A stretch of 64,000 nt of DNA from Chaetorhynchus papuensis (Eukaryota > Chordata > Aves > Passeriformes > Rhipiduridae), in the NCBI GenBank assembly GCA_013396525.1, contig VWYX01001265.1, positions 145,548 through 209,547 on the forward strand, in the 5' to 3' direction. Of the stretch, positions 35,670 through 44,393 are shown piece by piece (positions within the stretch are counted from its first letter, which is position 1; the number at the start of each line of letters is the position of its first letter). The position numbers and the translations under genes are program-made. The notes below the pieces were generated by a model, which was not told the DNA's origin, ran no database searches, and was given only the letters and a program-made list of their open reading frames with translations.

Positions 35670-36636
35670 CACCCAGCAGAGGCAGGTGGCACCCAGCAAA
35701 TGTCACCCAGCAAATGTCACCCAGCAGAGGCAGATGTCACCCAGCAGAGGCAGGTGGCACCCAGCAAATGTCACCCAGCAGAGGCAGGTGGCACCCAGCA
35801 GATATCACCCAGCAGAGGCAGGTGGCACCCAGCAGATATCACCCAGCAGAGGCAGGTGGCACCCAGCAGAGGCAGGTGGCACCCAGCAAATGTCACCCAG
35901 CAAATGTCACCCAGCAGAGGCAGGTGGCACCCAGCAGAGGCAGGTGGCACCCAGCAGAGGCAGATATCACCCAGCAGAGGCAGGTATCACCCAGCAGAGG
36001 CAGATGTCACCCAGCAGATGGCACCCAGCAGAGGCAGGTGGCACCCAGCAGATGTCACCCAGCAGATATCACCCAGCAGAGGCAGATGTCACCCAGCAAA
36101 TGTCACCCAGCAGAGGCAGGTGTCACCCAGCAGAGGCAGATGTCACCCAGTAGAGGCAGGTATCACCCATCAGAGGCAGGTGTCACCCAGCAGAGGCAGG
36201 TGTCACCCAGCAGAGGCAGATGTCACCCAGCAGAGGCAGGTGTCACCCAGCAGAGGCAGGTGGCACCCAGCAGATGTCACCCAGCAGAGGCAGATGTCAC
36301 CCAGCAGAGGCAGGTGGCACCCAGCAGAGGCAGGTGGCACCCAGCAGATGTCACCCAGCAGAGGCAGATGTCACCCAGCAGAGGCAGGTGGCACCCAGCA
36401 GAGGCAGATGTCACCCAGCAGAGGCAGGTGGCACCCAGCAGAGGCAGGTGGCACCCAGCAAATGTCACCCAGCAGATGTCACCCAGCAGAGGCAGGTATC
36501 ACCCATCAGAGGCAGGTGGCACCCAGCAGAGGCAGGTGGCACCCATCAGAGGCAGATGTCACCCAGCAGAGGCAGGTGGCACCCAGCAAATGTCACCCAG
36601 CAAATGTCACCCAGCAGAGGCAGGTGGCACCCAGCA
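35670..36636. repeat. 20/14-bp minisatellite, first array
   Basis: The array is built of 20-base units (CACCCAGCAGAGGCAGGTGG and variants ending GATGT, GGTGT or GATAT) mixed irregularly with 14-base units (CACCCAGCAGATGT or CACCCAGCAAATGT). There are roughly fifty units in 967 bases. The short unit equals the long one minus GAGGCA, removed between short direct repeats. No frame contains stops, so long repetitive ORFs appear, but nothing indicates they are translated. Confidence 0.97.
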
Positions 36637-36851
36637 NTTTGTGGCGTCCTGGGGCGGACAGAGACCGGAGAACAAATCCCAGAGGCCGCTGCACTCCATC
36701 CGTGTGCCACAGGCAAGGCTGGGATGGTCTGGGCTGCCCCAGCACCTGATGCTCCCGTGCTGGTGGTGGCTGCCACCCTCTGCTCCGTGTGACTCTGGGG
36801 TGTGATGGTTCTCTGGGCATTTCCTCCTGCAGAGCAGGCAGAGGGAGGTGG

Positions 36852-37654
36852 CACCCAGCAGAGGCAGGTGGCACCCAGCAGATGTCACCCAGCAGAGGCA
36901 GGTGGCACCCAGCAGATGTCACCCAGCAGATATCACCCAGCAGAGGCAGGTGTCACCCAGCAGAGGCAGATGTCACCCAGCAGAGGCAGGTGGCACCCAG
37001 CAGAGGCAGATGTCACCCATCAGAGGCAGGTGGCACCCAGCAGAGGCAGGTGGCACCCATCAGAGGCAGGTGGCACCCAGCAGAGGCAGGTGGCACCCAG
37101 CAGATGTCACCCAGCAGAGGCAGGTGGCACCCAGCAAATGTCACCCAGCAGAGGCAGATGTCACCCAGCAGAGGCAGGTGGCACCCAGCAGAGGCAGGTG
37201 GCACCCAGCAAATGTCACCCAGCAGAGGCAGGTGGCACCCAGCAGAGGCAGGTGGCACCCAGCAGAGGCAGGTGGCACTCAGCAGAGGCAGGTATCACTC
37301 AGCAGAGGCAGGTGGCACCCAGCAAATGTCACCCAGCAGATGTCACCCAGCAGAGGCAGATGTCACCCAGCAGAGGCAGGTGGCACCCAGCAAATGTCAC
37401 CCAGCAAATGTCACCCAGCAAATGTCACCCAGCAGAGGCAGGTGTCACCCAGCAGAGGCAGGTGTCACCCAGCAAATGTCACCCAGCAAATGTCACCCAG
37501 CAGATGTCACCCAGCAGAGGCAGGTGGCACCCAGCAGAGGCAGGTGGCACCCAGCAAATGTCACCCAGCAAATGTCACCCAGCAGAGGCAGATGTCACCC
37601 AGCAGAGGCAGGTGGCACCCAGCAGAGGCAGGTGGCACCCAGCAGAGGCAGGTG
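36852..37654. repeat. 20/14-bp minisatellite, second array
   Basis: The same two unit types as the first array run for about 800 bases after the duplicated flank. The order of long and short units differs from the first array after the opening units, so the arrays are not simply identical copies. A few units carry CACTCAGC or CACCCATC variants. It ends abruptly in unique GC-rich intron at 37655. Confidence 0.97.
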
Positions 37655-38191
37655 TGGGGTGCTCTCACTCCCACCCCCGTTCTGCTCCAGCTTTCAGCTT
37701 TCCCTTGACTTCTCCCTGGCAAAAGCTTCCTGATCCCCCAGTGAGGGGGCTCCTGTTGGGGTTGGTTTGTGCCAGCTGCTCCTGCAGCTCCTGCAGCCAA
37801 ACCTCCCTGACTGCCAGGAGCTGGGAGTGAGGGTGGCACCAGGAGCAGGGACTGCGATTCCCAGCCGGAGAACACCCGGCAGCTGCCTGGGGCTGGGAGG
37901 CAGGGACCAAAACCTGCTTGGGAGGAGGATTAAAAGGCACAAAATGCCTGGAAACCCACCAGGCTCCTTCAGAGAGATGAGAAACGAGGTGTGAGAGGGA
38001 TTAAAGTGCAGGAGGAGGCGTCAGGATTCCTGGCTTCCCTTCCCTGCCTCGTTCCAGGCTCTTTATCTGAACTGGGCTGTTTTCCCCGTTTTTGGCCAAA
38101 AGCCTCGTTTTTCCCCGTTTGCCACTCAGGAGGGAGCTGGAGGCAGCTCCCTGAGCACCCCCAGAACGATTCTCCAGAGAAATCCTGATCT

Positions 38192-38341
38192 TTGTGGCTG
38201 AGCTGGGAAGGAAGAAGTGTCACGTTCGTAGGAAAGTGAAGATGTGGGAGAAGTGAAAGGGAAAAGTTGTGGCTGAGCTGGGAAGGAAGAAGTGTCACGT
38301 TCGTAGGAAAGTGAAGATGTGGGAGAAGTGAAAGGGAAAAG
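38192..38341. repeat. 75-bp tandem duplication, two identical copies
   Basis: The 75 bases starting TTGTGGCTGAGCTGGGAAGG at 38192 are repeated exactly at 38267-38341. It lies in the EXTL3 intron before coding exon 3, about 540 bases after the large minisatellite. Confidence 0.97.
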
Positions 38342-39138
38342 TGGTTTTGACTTCCAGCTTTTCTAAACAATCACCCTGGACTGACAGGAACTGCAGCAAA
38401 CAAGTGCTGGGGGGAGCAGGGAGCCGGGGAAGCTGCTGGTGGTGCTGATTCCTGGGGATTCATTACCAGGTTATCTTGGAGTTTCATTAATTGGAGCAGA
38501 GGATTGAACAACAAACACGTCTGTGCTCCACGAGTGTGAGGAAAGCTCAGGGAATCTCAGTCTCCTCAGCTGCTCTCCTCCTGGAGCTCTCCAGGAACAG
38601 GGCTCATGGGAGGAATTTCCATCCACACGAGGAAAAAAAAAACCCAAAAAGGCCACTTTCTGCCCAGTTCTGTGCCTGGGGAGAAGGGAAAACCCTTCTG
38701 TGTGCACTCTGATGCAGTGTGGAGTCCCAGCTTGGGCCCTGAGCAGCAGGGAGGTGGGACTGAACGATCCAAAGGAAGGCAGCACCCCTGCCTGTGGAAA
38801 GTGGATTTGTTTCCCAGGTTAGGCATTAGGCACTGGCTTTTTCCATAATTATTCCTGCCAGTGCTGCAGCTCTCCTGGGGGATTTCTCTGGAGGAGCGTG
38901 AGCTGCAGAGGAGAGCAGAATATTAAGCAATCCCACGCTGCCACGTGCAAACCTCCGGATTTCATTCCCAGGGCTGGACTGGGAGCACGTGTTGGGGTCA
39001 GGGAGGCACTCAGGGCCCTGCAGGCTTCTCCTGTGTGGCCAGAGCTGTGGTTTGGGATGAGGAGCTGGCAGTTTGGCAGTCCAGGTCCTCCCTTGGGAGA
39101 CGCCGGGGCCGTCAGCATCTCAGCAGCTTTTCCCAGAA

Positions 39139-39276
39139 TTATGGAATCACAGAGTCCTGGAATGGTTTGGGTTGGGAGGGACCTTAAAGCTCAGCCAGTG
39201 CCACCCCTGCCATGGGCAGGGACACCTCCCACTATCCCAGGTTCTCCAAGCCCTGTCCAGCTTGGTTTTGAAGCTT
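39139..39276 (-). mobile_element. CR1 LINE 3'-end fragment
   Basis: TGGAATCACAGAGTCCTGG, GGGACCTTAAAGCTCAGCC and CTGCCATGGGCAGGGACACC, antisense, about 380 bases upstream of EXTL3 coding exon 3. Confidence 0.9.
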
Positions 39277-39655
39277 TCCTTAAGGGAGATTGATGTTATC
39301 CTGGCTTTACAGAGCTGCTGGGAGACGGAAAATCCCAGGGGTTTGGGGAAGAGGCCAGGAGATGCTGGGCTCCTCCCAGGCTGAGCCTGGGCTGCTCTGG
39401 CCTTAGTTTTCTTTTAAACCTCCAGAACAGCCCTGATGAGCTACAAAATCCCTGATTTATGGCTTAGGAACTTTCCCTGTGCACTTGGCCATGCTCTAGG
39501 AGAGGAGCACATTTTCACACTTTTTCCTTTTTCCTTCTGGGCCTTCCTTGGATAAGCAGTGGCCAAAGCCCTTCATGTGCAGACGCCTCCATCCCTTGCA
39601 GCCCCTCGGGACGGGCTCCCAGCTCTGTGACTCACGGAGAGTTTTGTGTTTGCAG

Positions 39656-39800
39656 GGTGTGGAGAGAGGCCAGGGATCGCATCGTGGGCTTCCCGGGGCG
39701 CTACCACGCCTGGGACGTCCCCCACCAGTCCTGGCTCTACAATTCCAACTACTCCTGTGAGCTCTCCATGGTGCTCACTGGTGCTGCCTTCTTCCACAAG
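39656..39800 (+). CDS. EXTL3: EXTL3 coding exon 3 (residues 759-807)
   Basis: The exon follows a TTTGTGTTTGCAG acceptor and ends CACAAG|GTGAGA in phase 0. Its first base completes the split Arg codon. It encodes VWREARDRIVGFPGRYHAWD and continues to VLTGAAFFHK, the middle of the GT64 fold. N790-Y-S is a potential N-glycosylation site. A CR1 fragment lies about 380 bases upstream in the intron. Confidence 0.96.
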
Positions 39801-40246
39801 GTGAGAGACATCCCCGGAGCTGCCCCTTCCTGCTCGCAGCCCCCCGGGGCTGCAGCTCTGGGGGGTTGTGGGTTTTTAAGGACCAATGTGGGAGCTCTCT
39901 GCTCCTTTCCCCTCACTCTCTCCAAACTGGAACATGGCCAGAACCTGGTCCTCAGTGCACTGGGAAGGGTATCCAGCGGCTCTTCTTGCCATACTGACCC
40001 CACAGCAGCAAAGAGCAGGATCTGAGGGGGCTGGAACCCCCCCATTCCTCGACTTCTGCGGTTACAGGAGCTGGGGATTCAGGGGGAGGGTGGTGGCTGT
40101 GGGAGATCTGCAGCTGCTGTGGCTACAGCAGATCTTGGCGTGGGGTTAACTTTGTTACGGGGATGCCTGAGTTGGGGGTCAGACACATCCCAAATGTGCC
40201 GTGTGTGGGTATCCCCTGGGGAACGCTGTGCCTTTCCCGTTGCCAG
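39801..40246 (+). other. EXTL3: EXTL3 intron between coding exons 3 and 4
   Basis: A 446-base GT-AG intron, GC-rich, with no repeat or nested feature seen. Confidence 0.9.
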
Positions 40247-40375
40247 TACTACGCGTACCTGTACTCCTACGTGATGCCCCAGGCCATCCGGGACATGGTG
40301 GACGAGTACATCAACTGCGAGGACATCGCCATGAACTTCCTGGTGTCCCACCTGACCAGGAAGCCTCCCATAAAG
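40247..40375 (+). CDS. EXTL3: EXTL3 coding exon 4 (residues 808-850)
   Basis: This 129-base exon, exactly 43 codons, has phase-0 junctions with acceptor TTGCCAG and donor AAG|GTAAAG. It encodes YYAYLYSYVMPQAIRDMVDE and then YINCEDIAMNFLVS. In the related enzyme EXTL2 an Asp in the matching NC-D-D-IAMN stretch is considered catalytically important; the equivalent here is D833. The intron after it contains a CR1 copy. Confidence 0.96.
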
Positions 40376-40617
40376 GTAAAGCACCGGGGCCAGGGCGTCG
40401 GCCCGGGGTTGGCATTGCTGGAGAAGCTGTGGCTGGGGAGTGAGTGGTGTGTCGGGGGCTGCTCTGCTCCAGGGAAATGCAGCTCCGGTGGGAAAGCTCA
40501 GCCTTTGGAATCAGCCAAATCCCTGCCACAGAGCAGGGGAACTGAGGTTTGATAGTGGAAGATTAAATCAGGCTGAATTCCGTGTCTGGTGAAAGGTTCC
40601 CTGCCCATGGCAGAGGT

Positions 40618-40992
40618 CATCTCTGCTCTGGAGCTGGGCTGGGAGAGCTGGGGGTGTTCACCTGGAGAAGGATCCAGGGACACCTCAGAGCCCCTTCCAG
40701 GGCCTAAAGGGGCTCCAGGAGAGCTGGAGAGGGACTTTGGACAAGGCATGGAGGGACAGGACACAGGGAATGGCTTCCCAGTGCCAGAGGGCAGGGATAG
40801 ATGGGATATTGGGAAGGAATTCCTGGCTGTGAGGGTGGTGAGGGGCTGGGCTGGAATTCCCAGAGAAGCTGTGGCTGCCCCTGGATCCCTGGAAGTGTCC
40901 AAGGCCAGGCTGGATGGGGCTTGCAAGGATCAACCTGGGCTAGTGGAAGGTGCCCCTGCCCATGGCAGGGGGTGGAATGGGATGAGCTCAAT
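40618..40992 (+). mobile_element. CR1 LINE 3'-end fragment
   Basis: ATCTCTGCTCTGGAGCTGGG to CCCTGCCCATGGCAGGGGG and GGAATGGGATGAGC. It fills more than half of the 724-base EXTL3 intron between coding exons 4 and 5. Confidence 0.92.
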
Positions 40993-41099
40993 CCAGCTCA
41001 ATCCATCCTGAGATCCCATCCATATCCGAGCCCCCCTCAGTGCCCTGGGCCGGGCCCTGTGGGCAGCGTGGCTCTGACACCTCTGTCCCTCCCTGGCAG

Positions 41100-41309
41100 G
41101 TGACCTCCCGCTGGACGTTCCGCTGCCCCGGCTGCCCCCAGGCGCTGTCCCACGACGATTCGCACTTCCACGAGCGGCACAAGTGCATCAACTTCTTTGT
41201 GAAGGTGTACGGGTACATGCCCCTGCTCTACACCCAGTTCCGCGTCGACTCGGTCCTCTTCAAGACCCGCCTGCCCCACGACAAGACCAAATGCTTCAAG
41301 TTCATCTAG
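41100..41309 (+). CDS. EXTL3: EXTL3 coding exon 5 (residues 851-919 and stop)
   Basis: The terminal coding exon follows a CCCTGGCAG acceptor in phase 0 and stops at TAG 41307-41309. It encodes VTSRWTFRCPGCPQALSHDD, an HERHKC motif, and the highly conserved end KTKCFKFI. With the other four exons the product totals 919 residues with no frameshift or internal stop. Confidence 0.97.
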   Translation: MTSRWTFRCPGCPQALSHDDSHFHERHKCINFFVKVYGYMPLLYTQFRVDSVLFKTRLPHDKTKCFKFI

Positions 41310-44300
41310 GAACGGGAGCAGCTGGACATTCCCAGCTCCGGCCGCAGGCGGGAGAGGCCGGCACGGGGCCGCTTTGTTGGGGCCGTTGGCTGCAGACTCC
41401 GGCCTCGCTCCCGCCGGCAATCGGGACGGCCTGGATTGGGACGGGCACTTCCCTCCTTCCCTGCGCCCCCCCAGCGGCTCCCCGGGACAGGGAACGGGAT
41501 CCCACGGCTCCTGTGAGGACACTCCCATGGATCGTACACTGAGGAATGGCTCGCTGGCCACTGGCTCTGCCCCTCCGCTAGCCAAGGGCAGCCGTTCTTT
41601 TTAATTATAATTATTGTTATTTAAATGAAAGTGTTTTAGATTTGCCACGTGAGGCGCTTTTTTGTTTTCTTTTCTTTTCGCTCCCCTCTCCCCACCCCAT
41701 TTTCCCCTCTGGACCCTTCAGCCCATCCGAGGGGACCGTGGCAAGGCCGGGTTGGAGGTGTTTGGGTGCAGCATCAGGGCAGCTCCTGTCACCACTGCTG
41801 TGCCCATCCTTCCTCCCGTTGCACAGCCCTTCCCACACACCAGATCCTGGCTTCTCGGGCCCTGTGGCTGCTGCTGAGGCCTCTCAGGTGTCACCTGGTG
41901 AGGAGCCCTTTGCTCTGCTCTGCTCTGCTCCCCACCCTGAGCCCTCGGACAGGGACAAGGTTGGCCTGGATGGTCCTTCCAGCTCCAGCTCTGGCACAGT
42001 TCCCGTGCTGCAGCCTGGGGGGTTCAGCTGCTGCTGTTTCAGTCTTTTCCCACCTTGTCCTGCTGATCCTCTAAAGACAGGGAGTGTGTTTGGGGCTTGG
42101 GGAAGATCCACCTGCAGCACAGCCAGGGCTGGGGGTGCTCCAGGCTCCTGGAGGCTCTGACCCTTCTCCGTGCTCAGCCTGGCCTGGCTGTGCCGGAGCC
42201 GCAGTTCCCGCTCTGCCTCATCCCCACCCCAGAGCGAAACGTGCCCGTGTTGGGTTTGCCGTGGGCCTCAGCACAGCTGCCTTAACCCCCACCCCATCCT
42301 CACGCCCTGGCTTCGGGCTGTGTCCGAGGGTTAAGCCCAGCAGGAGCTTTCCATCGTGTGGTGCTGCTGGGATCGCATTCACAGCGTGGGCTTGGAGCTG
42401 CTTCCTCTCCCCCAGAGCAAAACGCTGTGTGAGCGGCCCCCCTCCAGGCTCAGCTGCTGCTCCATCCCGCTGCAATCCCACAGGACACGAGGGCAGCACA
42501 GGAGGGAAGGGCACAGCTTGGGATGTTCTCCCTCAGCACATCCCAGGTGTTTGTGGGCAGCCTGGAGAAGCTCTTGCTGGGTGGGCGGGAAGGTGGCACT
42601 TGTGCGGTCACCTCCATGTCCCTGGCTGGCCCGGCCCAGCACCCACAGCAGGATGTCACCTCTGGTGTGTGGGAGCAGGGATGGTCCAGCAGCAGCTCCT
42701 GGGCTCATTCCCAAGCTCAGCCCGGTCCGTGCTCCTCCTGCACCACGTTCTGGGGCCTCTCCAAACTCCTCTCACCAGGTTTTCCTATCAGCACTGACAC
42801 TTCCTCCTTGGGAAGGGGAGGGAAGGAGCAGCCTGTTCCCAGCAGAGCCCGTGGCTCGTGCCTTCACCAGCAAAACTGCAGCAAAACACGGATCAAGGAA
42901 TCTTTTCCTATGGTTTTTTTTCCTCTTTTCATTCCCTTTTTACAGATTTTAACATCAGATGCTCAAAACATCACATGAAGTCTCACAGTACCCTTAGAAA
43001 TCAGACTCCTGCTAGGCCTTGGAACACCTGGAAGGATTCCCTGCCCCTGCCCAGAGTGGAGATGTGGCACTGGTTGGGAGCTGCACCAGCTCCAGCGTTC
43101 CCGAGGGGCCTGAGCTCCTCTGCCACGGCTTTAATTGTGCCCTCATTAGTGGGGGTTCGTTAGGGGCGATGCTGTGGCTCTGGTACAGCCCAGACCCGGG
43201 GCCAGCTCTGCCTTCCCAGCCCTCCCGTGGGCATGGACTGCACTTCATCCGAGCACAGGCACTGCTCTGCAGCCTTCAGGCTTTCCAAAATCCCAGGGGT
43301 CATTCCAGTGAGAGCCTGGGGGAACACGGATGGGATGGGAAATGTTGGCATTGCTGAGTGTGTGGTGGGGCTCGGGATGCTCGGGGTGTCAGAGCCCCAG
43401 GCTGGGAATTCTGCTTTCCCTTGCTGTGTTTTGATTCGAGGCCAGTTGAGATCAGAGATCAGCAGAGCAAATCCAACTGTTCTTCCTCCCAGGCTCTTTG
43501 GCCTTTTTCCCAAGGGGTTTTTTTGTTGGGAGGATCCCCCTGTGCATCGAGGCAGAGCAGGGATGTGCAGTGGGATCTCCCTGCGTGCTGTGGGATGGAT
43601 CCCTCCTTGCTGAGCGCCCTCGAAGGGAAGGATTTGGGGATGAAGAGAGGCTGCTCCAGGGGGACATCCAGGCAGCAGCAGCGTTGGGAGGAATGGAATT
43701 CTGTGAGGAAATGAAATGCCAGCAGGAACATCTCTTTCCCCACCCGCAGGGCTGGTGCTGCCCCTCCCGGTCCTGCTGCTGTGGCTCTTTCCCAAATCAT
43801 CCCAAATAGCCACCGAAACCCCTGGAGTACAGGATTGGGATTCACAGCCCAGCTTCCTGCTCCTGAGACATCCCAGGACCTGAGCTGTCCCGAGGTTTTC
43901 CTCCACCACCAGGGAGGGAGAGGGGCTTTCCCAGAGAGCGCTGCCACCCGTGCCACCACCCCAAACATCCTTCCTTGCTAGCCCCCCCCCCGTTCTCCCG
44001 GGATTTTCAGGGCGTCCCAGGGTCACTCCGAAGCTCAGGTTTGGTTGTACGATCCATCCCAGCTCCTGGGGCGCGCGGCCTCCACCACCCCAGCCCTGAG
44101 GAGACGGGAAGGGCTCTCGGCAGCTGTACCTTCTCCCCGTCCCAGAGTTTCTGCTGCTTCCCCCGGGCGCGGAGCGAGGCCATTCCCGCTGTAAATAGCA
44201 ACGACTGAGGTGACACGGCCCCGGCCCCGCCCGTGTCACACGGCCCCTGCCCTCCCCTTGTGCCGACGGTGCCGTGAGCGCCAGGATTTCAAATCCAACA

Positions 44301-44393
44301 GGAACTGAGAGACAAGGAACACTCCTTGGACACGAGCACAATGTTGAGTTTTTTTGTAAAAGGTTCCAATAAATGGAGAGTTTAACTTGGGAG
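41310..44393 (+). other. EXTL3: EXTL3 3' untranslated region
   Basis: About 3.1 kb follows the EXTL3 stop up to the first good poly(A) signal. It begins GC-rich, then has an AU-rich stretch at about 41598-41636 containing TTATTTAAATG, which suggests conserved UTR rather than spacer. It also holds a short CTCTG pentamer run near 41910, a Pumilio-type site at 44190-44197 and a nine-base-stem hairpin at 44210-44239. Long ORFs here on either strand resemble no family and reflect low stop density in GC-rich DNA. The 3' end is inferred from the poly(A) signal only. Confidence 0.7.
44368..44373 (+). terminator. EXTL3: EXTL3 polyadenylation signal AATAAA
   Basis: This is a canonical AATAAA in TTCCAATAAATGG, preceded by a T-rich tract and followed within about 35 bases by G/T-rich sequence. 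It is the first canonical signal I find on the plus strand after the EXTL3 stop. Confidence 0.75.

Larger units (their letters stand above)
35456..37654. repeat. Tandem duplication: flank plus minisatellite, two copies offset by 1182 bp
   Basis: The 214 bases at 35456-35669 recur at 36638-36851 with one difference (C at 35545, G at 36727), and each copy runs into the same minisatellite. The second copy begins directly after a single N at 36637. This lies inside the EXTL3 intron between coding exons 2 and 3. It is either a real segmental duplication or a false duplication made when two alleles or contigs were joined. Confidence 0.95.
34541..39655 (+). other. EXTL3: EXTL3 intron between coding exons 2 and 3
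   Basis: A 5.1 kb GT-AG intron dominated by repeats: a 622-base antisense LTR, the duplicated minisatellite (about 2.2 kb), the 75-bp duplication and one CR1. The remaining unique sequence shows no coding signal. Confidence 0.9.

Noticed and set aside
35607..37830. Several open frames of 280-380 residues made of RGRWHPAEAGGTQQ-type repeats
   Set aside because: They are the minisatellite read in all three frames. Unit lengths of 20 and 14 shift frame continually, no start or splice context supports them, and they lie inside an EXTL3 intron.
42084..42797. 237-codon open frame on the plus strand
   Set aside because: It lies within the EXTL3 3' UTR, is Pro/Ser/Gly-rich with no domain, and has overlapping equally long frames.
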